Notes: generated by a model from the letters alone, not told the origin. A DNA stretch of 64,000 nucleotides from Arthrobacter sp. SW1 (GCF_001766675.1 NZ_MJLT01000034.1:186001-250000), one strand, 5' to 3'. Shown: positions 42,979 to 52,643, counted from the stretch's first letter. Program-made: numbers and translations.

Positions 42979-43674
42979 GTGGATTTCCTGAACCAGATGC
43001 TCGAGCACGCTGCCGGGCAGCCGTGGGTTTACCCCGTTCTGCTGGTCTTCTTTTTCATTGACGGCTTCGCCACCATCCTTCCGAGTGAGACCGCCATCGT
43101 CGGTCTCTCGGCACTTTCCCTGCACACCGGCCAGCCCAACCTTTGGATTCTCGGGGTCACGGCCCTGATCGGTGCCATGGCAGGGGACAACATGGCCTAC
43201 CTCCTGGGCCGCAAGATCGGCCTGGACCGCTGGAAGTGGATGCGCCGGCCCAAGGTCAAGAAGATGTTCGCCTGGGCGCAGTACGAGCTGGACAAACGCG
43301 GCGCCGTGCTGATCTTCACCGCCCGCTATATTCCGTGGGGCCGCGTGGCCGTCAACTACGTGGCGGGCCAGACCGGATTCCGGCACCGCACCTTCTTCTG
43401 GCTGGACGCTTTCGCCTGCGTCACCTGGGTGGGCTACTCCATCGGCGTCGGCCTCCTGGCCGGACAATGGGTGCACCACAATCCGCTGCTGGGCGTCGGG
43501 ATCGCAGTGGCCTTCGCAGTCCTGCTCGGCTTCGTGGTGGACCACGCGCTGCGCTGGTGGCACAAGTACCTCGAAAAGAAGGACGAAGCCAAAGCGGCAG
43601 CCGCGGAAGCCGCCGTCGTGGAGGCGGCAGCGCAGGACGCCAAGGAAGCCGCCCGCATTCCCGACGCCGGTTAG
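42979..43674 (+). CDS. DedA family membrane protein (second copy)
   Basis: A 231-residue paralogue of the preceding DedA. The corresponding blocks are D-G-F-A-T-I-L-P-S-E, G-D-N-M-A-Y-L-L-G-R-K and FTARYIPWGRVAVNYVAGQTGF. The C-terminus carries an Ala/Lys/Glu-rich tail (about residues 198-231) absent from the first copy. The start is GTG with AGGAGC 8 bases upstream. The two copies differ enough to look like an old duplication. They interrupt an otherwise nucleoside-catabolic gene series. Confidence 0.88.
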   Translation: MDFLNQMLEHAAGQPWVYPVLLVFFFIDGFATILPSETAIVGLSALSLHTGQPNLWILGVTALIGAMAGDNMAYLLGRKIGLDRWKWMRRPKVKKMFAWAQYELDKRGAVLIFTARYIPWGRVAVNYVAGQTGFRHRTFFWLDAFACVTWVGYSIGVGLLAGQWVHHNPLLGVGIAVAFAVLLGFVVDHALRWWHKYLEKKDEAKAAAAEAAVVEAAAQDAKEAARIPDAG

Positions 43675-43676
43675 CG

Positions 43677-43785
43677 CGCTACCGGGCAGCGCGCTCCCCA
43701 AGCTCGCTTCGCTCGCCCGGGGACCCCGGCACGCTACCGGGCAGCGCGCTCCCCAAGCTCGCTTCGCTCGCCCGGGGACCCCGGC
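43677..43785. repeat. Tandem duplication, 55-bp period
   Basis: Two copies (43677-43730 and 43732-43785) are identical over 54 bases with a single base between them. Each contains AAGCTCGCTTCGCTCGC and a CCGGGGACCCCGG palindrome, so each can fold. It fills the gap between the second DedA gene and add. Confidence 0.85.
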
Positions 43786-43789
43786 GCGT

Positions 43790-43795
43790 TACCCT
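43790..43795 (+). promoter_or_regulatory. -10 box of add
   Basis: TACCCT lies 6 bases before the GTG at 43802, immediately after the tandem repeat; predicts a leaderless transcript. Confidence 0.5.
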
Positions 43796-43801
43796 TAGTC
43801 C

Positions 43802-44947
43802 GTGACTGAACCCATTGTTGATGCTGCCCCTGCCCTCGACTTCGATCTGAAGAGCCTGCCCAAGGTTTCCCTTCACGACCACCTGGACGGCGGGCTGCGC
43901 CCGGCCACCATCATCGAACTTGCCGAAGCCGTCGGCCACACCCTGCCGTCCACGGACCCCGTTGCCCTGGGCGAGTGGTTCCGCGAGTCCGCCGACTCCG
44001 GCTCCCTGGTCCGCTACCTCGAGACCTTCGACCACACCATCGCCGTCATGCAGACCAAGGAGTCCCTGGTGCGCGTCGCCAAGGAATTCGTCGAGGACCT
44101 CGCGGACGACGGCGTCATCTACGGCGAAGTGCGCTGGGCGCCTGAACAGCACCTCCGGAAGGGCCTCACCCTGGACGAGGCCGTCGACGCCGTCCAGGAA
44201 GGCATCGAGGCCGGTGTGGAAGCCGTGGCTGCCACCGGCCGCGACATCCAGGTGGGCCAGCTCATCACCGCCATGCGCCACGCGGACCGCAGCCAGGAAA
44301 TCGCCGAACTCGCCGTCCGCCACCGCGAAAACGGTGCCGTAGGCTTCGACATCGCCGGCGCCGAGGACGGCTTCCCGCCGTCGCGCTTCAAGGAAGCCTT
44401 CACCTACCTGGCGGAGAACCACTTCCCGGCCACCGTGCACGCCGGCGAGGCCGCGGGCCTGGACAGCATCCGTTCCGCCCTCCTGGACGGCCGTGCCCTG
44501 CGCCTGGGCCACGGCGTGCGGATCGCCGAGGACATCTCGGTGGAATTCGAGGTGGATCCGGAGAACGACGGCGAGGAAGCCGTGGGCATGGTGACCCTCG
44601 GCGAGTTGGCCGCCTGGGTCCGCGACCGCGGCATCGCCCTGGAAATCTGCCCGTCCTCCAACCTGCAGACCGGTGCCATCGCCGAGTTCGGTGACGGGAT
44701 TGAGAGCCACCCGATCGACATGCTCTACCAGCTGGGCTTCAACGTCACGGTCAACACGGACAACCGGCTCATGAGCGGCGTGACCCTCACAAACGAGTTC
44801 GAGCTCCTCGTCGAAACCTTCGACTACGACCTCGACGACCTGCTGGAGCTCACGCTCAACGCAGCCGAGGCCTCCTTCCTGTCGCTGGACGAAAAGGAAG
44901 CCCTGGTGGAGTACATCAACGACGCCTACGCGAACCTTGCCGGATAG
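43802..44947 (+). CDS. add: Adenosine deaminase
   Basis: It converts adenosine or deoxyadenosine to the inosine form. Length is 381 residues. Zinc ligands are in S-L-H-D-H-L-D-G near residues 22-29, the catalytic Glu is in the H-A-G-E-A-A-G segment, and LGHGVRI and NTDNR supply further His and Asp residues. The ICPSSNLQTGAI block is typical of the family. It closes the nucleoside island. It starts with GTG under its own TACCCT box and overlaps the mazG frame by 11 bases. Confidence 0.94.
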   Translation: MTEPIVDAAPALDFDLKSLPKVSLHDHLDGGLRPATIIELAEAVGHTLPSTDPVALGEWFRESADSGSLVRYLETFDHTIAVMQTKESLVRVAKEFVEDLADDGVIYGEVRWAPEQHLRKGLTLDEAVDAVQEGIEAGVEAVAATGRDIQVGQLITAMRHADRSQEIAELAVRHRENGAVGFDIAGAEDGFPPSRFKEAFTYLAENHFPATVHAGEAAGLDSIRSALLDGRALRLGHGVRIAEDISVEFEVDPENDGEEAVGMVTLGELAAWVRDRGIALEICPSSNLQTGAIAEFGDGIESHPIDMLYQLGFNVTVNTDNRLMSGVTLTNEFELLVETFDYDLDDLLELTLNAAEASFLSLDEKEALVEYINDAYANLAG

Positions 44948-45734
44948 CAATCCCGTAGCGGTGCTCGTGCAGGTGATCGCCTCCCTGCGCGAGCACTGCC
45001 CGTGGATGGGCGCCCTCACCCACGAATCGCTCGTGGAGTACCTGATCGAGGAAGCTTACGAAGTGGTGGACTCGATCGAAGCCGGCACGGAAGACGAGCT
45101 CGCGGGAGAGTTGGGCGACGTCCTGCTCCAGGTGGTGCTGCACGCGCGGCTCGCGGAGGAGAACGGCCGTTTTGATTTCGACGACGTCGCCCGCGCCATC
45201 ACTGCCAAGATGATCCGGCGCAATCCCCATGTCTTCCGGCCCGACGGCACCCTGCAGGATTCCTTCCCGGCCACGGTCGAGGAAATCGAACAGAAGTGGG
45301 ACGCCGTCAAGAAGGCCGAGAAGCCGGAGCGCAGCGACCCCTTCGAAGGCATCCCGCCGCATCTGCCGGCGCTCTCCCTCGCGCAGAAGTCCCTTGACCG
45401 CGCTGAACGGGCTGGATTTCGACAGGCTCAATCACCCGTCGCTCCGGTGGTTGAGCTTGTCGAAACCGGATCTCGACCGGCTCAATCACCCGTCGCTCCG
45501 GTGGTTGAGCTTGTCGAAACCGGATCTCGACCGGCTCAATCACCAGTCGTTCCGGCGGTTGAGCCTGTCGAAACCGCATCGGAGGAAGAGTTGGGCGACT
45601 ATCTGCTGGCCGTCGTCGCGGCCGCCCGGTCCCGCGGATTCGACGCCGAACGGGCCCTCCGCGGCGCCGTGCGCCGCTACCAGGACCGCGGCAATGCGGA
45701 CCCGCAAGGTGGCCCCGGGGAAACCGTTCCGTAA
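44937..45734 (+). CDS. mazG: MazG family NTP pyrophosphohydrolase with in-frame repeat insertion
   Basis: It hydrolyses nucleoside triphosphates to monophosphate and pyrophosphate, cleaning nucleotide pools or affecting (p)ppGpp. Length is 265 residues. The all-alpha domain has the E-E-A-Y-E metal motif (Glu38, Glu39, Glu42) and E-L-G-D-V-L-L-Q (58-65). Residues about 161-213 are encoded by three tandem copies of an interspersed repeat (18 codons each: P-V-V-E-L-V-E-T-G-S-R-P). After it the family tail returns (ELGDYLLAVVAAARSRG). The start is uncertain: TTG 44937 or GTG 44961. Confidence 0.88.
   Translation: MPDSNPVAVLVQVIASLREHCPWMGALTHESLVEYLIEEAYEVVDSIEAGTEDELAGELGDVLLQVVLHARLAEENGRFDFDDVARAITAKMIRRNPHVFRPDGTLQDSFPATVEEIEQKWDAVKKAEKPERSDPFEGIPPHLPALSLAQKSLDRAERAGFRQAQSPVAPVVELVETGSRPAQSPVAPVVELVETGSRPAQSPVVPAVEPVETASEEELGDYLLAVVAAARSRGFDAERALRGAVRRYQDRGNADPQGGPGETVP
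45418..45576. repeat. Tandem array of GGTTGAG-type repeats within mazG
   Basis: Units start at 45428, 45482 and 45536, with an exact 54-bp period. Each contains CTCAATCACC...GGTGGTTGAG, an inverted repeat flanking CGTCGCTCC, and ends with TTGTCGAAACC. Units 1 and 2 are identical; unit 3 has diverged. 54 is divisible by 3, so the mazG frame stays open through the array. Confidence 0.9.
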
Positions 45735-45764
45735 CCTTGGCCACTCTCGACTGCCAACCTCGAC

Positions 45765-47120
<1,356 letters not shown>

Positions 47121-47138
47121 CCTCCGCGAAAACAGCTG

Positions 47139-47174
47139 ACCGGTGGCTATGGTGGAAAGACCATGGCCACCGGT
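47139..47174 (+). terminator. Terminator of eno
   Basis: ACCGGTGGCTATGGT pairs with ACCATGGCCACCGGT (one G-U wobble) around a 6-nt loop; TCTGTTT follows. Confidence 0.75.
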
Positions 47175-47267
47175 TCTGTTTAACGGAACCCCTTGCACGT
47201 CCGGTGGCTGTGCGGAACCGGAAACGCAGCAACCCGCCAGGCAAGCACCAGGCATTACAGGAGTGTC

Positions 47268-47975
47268 ATGGCAACCCGCCGCCCCAAGGTCCCCCGGGCC
47301 GATGCCCTCGGCAGGCCCCAGCAGAAGGCGGCCGACGGCGGCGCTGTCATCCGGGCGGATTTCGGCGAGTCCCGCAAGGCTGCCGCCGCCGCGGCTGAGG
47401 TGGCGGCCGAAAGCCAGGCTCCGGCGTCGGACGCTGCTCCCGCCAGGAGGGCTGCTACGGCAGGTACCGCCGCCAGGGCCACCGGCTCGGCCAAAGCCGA
47501 AAAGGCCACCCCGGCGAAGAAGCCCAAGGACCCCGCCACAACGGGCAAGGGCACGGCCCCCGCGAAGGACACCGCGGACGATCCTGTCCCCGCGAAGGCT
47601 TTCTCCGGCCGGATGCTGGCGCTGGCGGTCGTCATGGTCGCCATCACCATCCTGCTGGCACCGACAGTGAAGATCTTCCTCGAAAAGCGCGCCGAAATTG
47701 CCGCATTGGAAGCCGAAATCGCGGCCAAGGAAGCTGAGCAGCAGGACCTCAAGAAGCAGCTTTCCCGCTGGCAGGACCCCAACTACGTGAAACAGCAGGC
47801 ACGCGACCGCATTAACATGGTTATGCCGGGTGAAACGGGCTACTGGGTATTTGGTGCGGATGTTCCCGCCGGAACCCCTGGTGGCCGCACCGGCAACGGA
47901 GCGTCCGGAACCCCGGGAAACCTGCCCTGGGTGGACGGCCTGTGGGAGTCGATCCGACGCTCGGCAACAGACTAG
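47268..47975 (+). CDS. Septum formation initiator family protein (DivIC/FtsB-like)
   Basis: A 235-residue bitopic membrane protein. A long Ala/Lys/Pro-rich cytoplasmic N-terminus (about residues 1-115) precedes one helix (MLALAVVMVAITILLAPTV region). A coiled coil follows (E-K-R-A-E-I-A-A-L-E-A-E-I-A-A-K-E-A-E-Q), then the W-Q-D-P-N-Y-V-K-Q-Q-A-R-D-R motif of the DivIC family. It is expected to bridge FtsL and FtsQ in the divisome. ATG 47268 follows ACAGGAG. Confidence 0.88.
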   Translation: MATRRPKVPRADALGRPQQKAADGGAVIRADFGESRKAAAAAAEVAAESQAPASDAAPARRAATAGTAARATGSAKAEKATPAKKPKDPATTGKGTAPAKDTADDPVPAKAFSGRMLALAVVMVAITILLAPTVKIFLEKRAEIAALEAEIAAKEAEQQDLKKQLSRWQDPNYVKQQARDRINMVMPGETGYWVFGADVPAGTPGGRTGNGASGTPGNLPWVDGLWESIRRSATD

Positions 47976-48040
47976 ACGCGGTGCCCGCCGCCGTCGTGCC
48001 CTGGACGGGGACGGCAGAAAAGGGCAGGAAGGCAGCGCCA

Positions 48041-48769
48041 GTGCAAGAGAACCAGGCCCCTGCGGCGGAGGAATCCCGCACGCCCTCGGCACATGACCTG
48101 GACGTCCTGAGCCGCCAGCTCGGCCGCCCGGTGCGCGACGTGGTGGAAATCCCCGCCCGCTGCGTCTGCGGCAACCCGCTGGTGGCCGCCACGGCACCCC
48201 GGCTCAGCAACGGCACGCCGTTCCCCACAACCTTCTACCTGACGCACCCCGTCATCACCTCCGCGGTCTCGCGCCTCGAGGCCGGCGGGCTGATGAACGA
48301 GATGAACGATCGCCTCACGGTGGACGCGGAACTGGCAGGCGCCTACCGCGAAGCCCATGAGGCCTACCTGCGGGCGCGGGATGACATTGCCGGCCGCGCG
48401 GGCACGGGCGACGTCCCGGAGATCGCGGGCGTTTCCGCCGGCGGCATGCCCACCCGCGTCAAATGCCTGCACGTACTGGTGGGCCACTCGCTGGCGGCCG
48501 GCCCGGGCGTCAACCCGCTGGGCGATGAAGCGATCGAGGCCATCGCCGAATGGTGGACCAAGGACCGTTGCTACTGTGCCGGCGCCTGGGAAACCGCGGG
48601 CGAGGCGCCGTCCAAGGACCTGAGCCGGCACGGGCCGCAGGGCCTGCCGGAGATCGTCGGGCGCCCGGCGCCGGTCCGCAAGTCCCAGGCCTCCTCCGAA
48701 GGCGGCACCACGACAGAAAGCGGCACAGCGACAGAAGAAGGCAAGCTGACGGAAGAAGGCACCGCATGA
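48041..48769 (+). CDS. DUF501 domain protein
   Basis: A 242-residue actinobacterial protein of unknown function. The conserved domain (about residues 15-180) includes R-Q-L-G-R-P-x-R, a C-V-C-G pair, the block T-P-F-P-T-T-F-Y-L-T-H-P, and C-L-H-V-L-V-G-H-S-L with a following N-P-L-G. Conserved Cys and His suggest a metal site, which is inferred. The end is low-complexity Thr/Glu/Gly. I chose GTG 48041 after AGGAAGG; an upstream GTG (47981) is possible. The ATGA end overlaps ppx by 4 bases. Confidence 0.8.
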   Translation: MQENQAPAAEESRTPSAHDLDVLSRQLGRPVRDVVEIPARCVCGNPLVAATAPRLSNGTPFPTTFYLTHPVITSAVSRLEAGGLMNEMNDRLTVDAELAGAYREAHEAYLRARDDIAGRAGTGDVPEIAGVSAGGMPTRVKCLHVLVGHSLAAGPGVNPLGDEAIEAIAEWWTKDRCYCAGAWETAGEAPSKDLSRHGPQGLPEIVGRPAPVRKSQASSEGGTTTESGTATEEGKLTEEGTA

Positions 48770-49713
48770 AGCGCGTCGCTGCGATCGACTGCGGCACCAA
48801 CTCCATCCGCCTGCTGATTGCGGATGTGAACGGCACGGGAAGCGGGGCACCGCTGAGCGACATCGTGCGCGAGATGCGCGTGGTGCGGCTCGGCCAAGGC
48901 GTGGACGCCACAGGTGAACTTGCTCCCGAGGCGCTGGAACGGACCTTTGAAGCCAGCCGCGACTACGCCCGCCTGATCGCTGAACACGGTGCCGGGGGAG
49001 TGCGCTTCGTGGCCACCTCCGCCAGCCGTGACGCCCGCAACCGGGACGTCTTCGTGGACGGCATCCGGGAGCTGTTCGGCGTGGAACCCGAAGTGGTGTC
49101 CGGCGATGAGGAAGCCGCGCTGTCCTTCGCAGGAGCCAGCAGCGTGCTGCCTTCCCGCGGCGGGGATCCCGTCCTGGTGGTGGACCTGGGCGGTGGCAGC
49201 ACCGAGTTCGTGCTCGGCGACGCCGACGGCGTGATCGCGGCGAAGTCCGTGGACATCGGCTGCGTACGCCTCACCGAACGGCACCTGCGCAGCGACCCGC
49301 CCACGGCGGCGGAAATCGCCGCGGCGGAAGCCGACGTCGACGCCGCCATCAGCCTCGCAGCCGAAACGGTCCCGCTGGAACGCAGCACCGCCGTCGTCGG
49401 AGTCGCCGGCTCCATCACTACCATCACGGCACACGCGCTGGGACTGGAACGCTACGAACCGGCACGGATCCACGGCGCCGAGCTGGACCTGGAACAGATC
49501 AGCCGGGCGTGCACGGAACTGCTGGAGATGAGCCGCGAAGAGCGGGCGAAGCTGCCGTACATGCACCCGGGACGGGTGGACGTGATCGGCGCCGGCGCCC
49601 TGGTGTGGCGGCGCATCCTGCAGCGCCTTGCCCGGGCGGGCAACGGTGCAGTCACCGGCGCCACCACCAGCGAACACGACATCCTCGACGGCATCGCGCT
49701 GAGCATCCGGTAA
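48766..49713 (+). CDS. ppx: Exopolyphosphatase/pppGpp phosphohydrolase
   Basis: It releases phosphate from polyphosphate or the 5' gamma-phosphate of pppGpp. Length is 315 residues, the short actinobacterial form without the C-terminal HD-like domain of E. coli Ppx. The ASKHA-type phosphate loops are clear: A-A-I-D-C-G-T-N-S-I-R at the start and V-V-D-L-G-G-G-S-T-E-F in the middle, with G-V-A-G-S-I-T-T for nucleotide binding. It overlaps DUF501 by 4 bases and the subtilase start by 1. Confidence 0.92.
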   Translation: MKRVAAIDCGTNSIRLLIADVNGTGSGAPLSDIVREMRVVRLGQGVDATGELAPEALERTFEASRDYARLIAEHGAGGVRFVATSASRDARNRDVFVDGIRELFGVEPEVVSGDEEAALSFAGASSVLPSRGGDPVLVVDLGGGSTEFVLGDADGVIAAKSVDIGCVRLTERHLRSDPPTAAEIAAAEADVDAAISLAAETVPLERSTAVVGVAGSITTITAHALGLERYEPARIHGAELDLEQISRACTELLEMSREERAKLPYMHPGRVDVIGAGALVWRRILQRLARAGNGAVTGATTSEHDILDGIALSIR

Positions 49714-51104
49714 TGGCTACCGGATCACGACGGCGCCACCGCACCCTGTCCGCCACGCTCGCCGCTTTGCTCGCGGCGAGCGGGCTCGCTGCCGCGGTTT
49801 CCGCCGGCAGCCTCGCCACCGCACCGGCCGCCGTTGCCGACACGTGGCGGGACAAGGAGTACTGGCTCAAGGAATACGGGATTTCCGAGGCTTGGAAGGA
49901 ATCCAAGGGCGCCGGGGTCAAGGTCGCGGTCATCGACAGCGGCGTGGACGGAAAACACCCGGACCTGAAAGGCGCCGTAACAGGCGGAACGGATGTCTCC
50001 GGCTCCGGCAACCCGGACGGCCAGAAGAGCATCGGTGCCAAACCGGAGCACGGCACGCTCGTGGCCACGCTCCTGGCCGGGCGCGGCCACAAGAAAGCCA
50101 GCCCGTCGCCCTCGGCCTCCCCAACGCCCAAATCGGACACCAGCGGGGGTCCCGAAGGAATCATCGGCGTCGCGCCGGAAGCGCAGATCCTGTCCGTCTC
50201 CACCTGGCTCGGATCGCCCAACCCGGCCGGCAAAAGCGACCAGGAACAGATTCCGGACGCCGTGCGCTGGGCGGTGGACAACGGCGCCAAGGTCATCAAC
50301 ATTTCCCTCGGCAGCACCTCGCCGGAATGGCCGCAAAGCTGGGACGCCGCGTTCCTGTATGCCGAGCAGAAGGACGTAGTGATCGTCGCTGCTGCCGGCA
50401 ACCGCATCGGCGGCAACGTCCAGGTCGGCGCGCCGGCCACCATCCCGGGGGTCCTGACCGTGGCCGGACTCGACCGCGCAGGCAATGCCAGCATCGACTC
50501 GTCCTCCCAGGGCATCAGCATCGGAGTGGCGGCACCTGCCGAGGAGCTCATCGGCGGCATGCCGGGCGGCCGGTACGCTGACTGGGCGGGTACCTCGGGG
50601 GCCACGCCGATTGTCTCCGGCGTCGCGGCGCTTATCCGTTCGAAATGGCCCAGCATGAGCGCCAAGCAGGTGGTCAACCGGATTGTCAGCACGGCCAAGG
50701 ATGCCGGCGTGGAGGGCAAGGATCCTATTTACGGATTCGGCGTCCTGGACGCCAAGGCCGCGCTCACCGCCAACGTCCCCGAAGCCAAGGCCAACCCGCT
50801 CGGTTCGATCAACGACTGGATCCGGGTGCACCGGCGCGGCAACTTCGAAACCCCCACGCAGGAACCGAAGCCCACCAAGAAGGCCAGTGCCGCGCCCACG
50901 CTGCCTGATCCCACGGTCCCGGCGGCGAAGGAACCGGTGGATGCCGGAACGGCGCTGCCGGGCGTTGTGGTCGTTGGCTTCGGTGCGTTGTTCGTGGCCA
51001 TCGTTGCCGCGGCGGGAATCCAGCTGCGCCGCGTCTACCGGAAGGCCCCGGCCGAGCCGGAGACAGGCACCCTTGAGGCAGTGGAGCCGGACCCCGGAAA
51101 GTAG
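49713..51104 (+). CDS. S8 subtilisin-like serine protease, membrane-anchored (mycosin-like)
   Basis: A 463-residue secreted protease. The signal peptide is about residues 1-43. The triad is Asp75 (VIDSGVDG), His113 (EHGTLVATLL) and Ser295 (AGTSGATPIVSG); Asn230 (AAAGN) forms the oxyanion hole. A Ser/Pro-rich insertion (about 128-145) follows the His. A Pro/Lys-rich linker and a C-terminal helix (about 411-435) anchor it, with a short cytoplasmic tail. This layout matches mycosins, but no type VII secretion genes are in the window. Its ATG overlaps the ppx stop by one base. Confidence 0.9.
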   Translation: MATGSRRRHRTLSATLAALLAASGLAAAVSAGSLATAPAAVADTWRDKEYWLKEYGISEAWKESKGAGVKVAVIDSGVDGKHPDLKGAVTGGTDVSGSGNPDGQKSIGAKPEHGTLVATLLAGRGHKKASPSPSASPTPKSDTSGGPEGIIGVAPEAQILSVSTWLGSPNPAGKSDQEQIPDAVRWAVDNGAKVINISLGSTSPEWPQSWDAAFLYAEQKDVVIVAAAGNRIGGNVQVGAPATIPGVLTVAGLDRAGNASIDSSSQGISIGVAAPAEELIGGMPGGRYADWAGTSGATPIVSGVAALIRSKWPSMSAKQVVNRIVSTAKDAGVEGKDPIYGFGVLDAKAALTANVPEAKANPLGSINDWIRVHRRGNFETPTQEPKPTKKASAAPTLPDPTVPAAKEPVDAGTALPGVVVVGFGALFVAIVAAAGIQLRRVYRKAPAEPETGTLEAVEPDPGK

Positions 51105-51141
51105 CCCGGAACGGCGGCAGGGGAGGCCCTCGAAGCAGCTA

Positions 51142-51155
51142 GTGAAGATTTTCAC
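51142..51155. promoter_or_regulatory. Rex- or CRP/GlxR-type dyad at the ndh promoter
   Basis: GTGAAgattTTCAC is a perfect dyad. GTGAA-N4-TTCAC fits the Rex (NADH-sensing) consensus; it also satisfies GTGA-N6-TCAC of CRP/GlxR. It overlaps the expected -35, so repression is more likely than activation. Confidence 0.6.
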
Positions 51156-51164
51156 AAAGTGCGC

Positions 51165-51170
51165 TATTCT
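51165..51170 (+). promoter_or_regulatory. -10 box of ndh
   Basis: TATTCT lies 6 bases before the ATG at 51177; predicts a leaderless transcript. Confidence 0.5.
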
Positions 51171-51176
51171 GGATTC

Positions 51177-52619
51177 ATGGCACCCACCCCTGAGCTTATT
51201 GACCGTCCCCGTGTCCTCGTCGTCGGCGGCGGTTACGTCGGCCTGTACGTCGCGCTGAAGTTGCAGAAGAAGATCGCAAACGCCGGTGGCATCGTCACCG
51301 TCGTCGATCCGCTGCCCTACATGACCTACCAGCCCTTCCTCCCCGAAGTGGCCGGCGGCAACATCGAGGCACGCCACGCCGTCGTCTCCCACCGTCAGCA
51401 CCTGAAGCAGACTGAACTGATCCAGGGCCGCGTCACCAGCATCGACCACGCCAACCGCACCGCGGTTGTCGCTCCGGCCGACGGCGGCGCCCCGTTCGAG
51501 ATCCCGTACTTCGACGTCGTCCTCGCGGCTGGCGCCATCACCCGCACCTTCCCCATCAAGGGCCTCGCGGACAAGGGCATCGGCCTCAAGACCATCGAGG
51601 AAGCCGTTGCACTCCGCAACAAGGTCCTCGAGCGCATCGAAGCCGCGTCCACCATGACCGACGCCGCAGAGCGCGCCAAGGCCCTGACCTTCGTGGTGGT
51701 CGGTGGCGGCTTCGCCGGCATCGAGTGCATCACCGAAATGGAAGACCTCGCCCGTGCCGCGGTCAAGAACAACCCGCGCATCAAGCAGGAGGAAGTCCGC
51801 TTCATCCTGGTTGAAGCCATGGGCCGTATCATGCCCGAGGTCACCGCACCGCAGGCCGAATGGGTCGTTGAGCACCTGCGCAGCCGCGGCATCGAGGTGC
51901 TGCTGAACACCTCCCTCGACAACGCCGAGGGCACCTTGAAGCTGATCAACATGCCGGACAAGACCCCGGCCGAGGAAGTTGCCGCAGACACCCTCGTATG
52001 GGCAGCCGGCGTGCAGGCCAACCCGATGGTCCGCTCCACCGACTTCCCGCTGGAACCGCGCGGCCGCGTCAAGGTCCTCCCGGACCTGCGCATCGGCGGC
52101 GACGAAGGCATCGTGGAGAACGCCTGGGCCGCCGGCGACATCGCCGCCGTTCCGGACCTCACCGGCAAGGGCCTGCCGGACGGCACCTGCGTGCCGAACG
52201 CCCAGCACGCCCTGCGCCAGGCCAAGCGCCTCGCCAAGAACCTGTGGGCTTCCCGCTGGGACAAGCCGCTGGTCGACTACAAGCACAAGAACCTCGGTGC
52301 CGTGGCCGGCTTCGGCGAGTGGAAGGGCGTTGCCAACATCAACCTCCTGGGCCGCATCGGCCTCAAGGGCGGCCTCGCCTGGCTGGCACACCGTGGCTAC
52401 CACGGCATGGCCATGCCCACCGTTGAGCGCAAGTTCCGCGTGATCTTCGGCTGGATCCTGGCCTTCTTCGCGGGCCGCGACACCACCCAGCTGATCGACC
52501 TGGACAACCCGCGCGGTGCCTTCGTCTCCGCTGCCACCCCGGCCCCCAAGCCGGCCGCCGCTCCGGCGCCGGCCGCTCCGGCCGAGGACAAGGCTCCGGT
52601 CGCGGCTGACGCCAAGTAG
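51177..52619 (+). CDS. ndh: Type II NADH:quinone oxidoreductase
   Basis: It oxidises NADH and reduces membrane quinone without pumping protons. Length is 480 residues. The first dinucleotide motif, V-V-G-G-G-Y-V-G (FAD), lies near residues 16-23; the second, V-V-G-G-G-F-A-G-I-E (NADH), is mid-protein. AAGDIAAVPD and VPNAQHALRQAKRLAKN are the usual C-terminal FAD/quinone blocks, followed by a membrane-associating end and an Ala/Pro-rich tail. ATG 51177 is favoured by the TATTCT box 6 bases upstream. A Rex/CRP-like dyad suggests redox control. Confidence 0.94.
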   Translation: MAPTPELIDRPRVLVVGGGYVGLYVALKLQKKIANAGGIVTVVDPLPYMTYQPFLPEVAGGNIEARHAVVSHRQHLKQTELIQGRVTSIDHANRTAVVAPADGGAPFEIPYFDVVLAAGAITRTFPIKGLADKGIGLKTIEEAVALRNKVLERIEAASTMTDAAERAKALTFVVVGGGFAGIECITEMEDLARAAVKNNPRIKQEEVRFILVEAMGRIMPEVTAPQAEWVVEHLRSRGIEVLLNTSLDNAEGTLKLINMPDKTPAEEVAADTLVWAAGVQANPMVRSTDFPLEPRGRVKVLPDLRIGGDEGIVENAWAAGDIAAVPDLTGKGLPDGTCVPNAQHALRQAKRLAKNLWASRWDKPLVDYKHKNLGAVAGFGEWKGVANINLLGRIGLKGGLAWLAHRGYHGMAMPTVERKFRVIFGWILAFFAGRDTTQLIDLDNPRGAFVSAATPAPKPAAAPAPAAPAEDKAPVAADAK

Positions 52620-52643
52620 CGTTCCGCGCGCCAAACGAACCAT

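Noticed and set aside
45418..45576. CRISPR-like array
   Set aside because: The units are adjacent without unique spacers, match the dispersed repeat family, lie inside mazG and have no cas genes nearby.
49713..51104. Type VII secretion locus
   Set aside because: Only the mycosin-like protease is present; no esx, ecc or PE/PPE-type genes are in the window.
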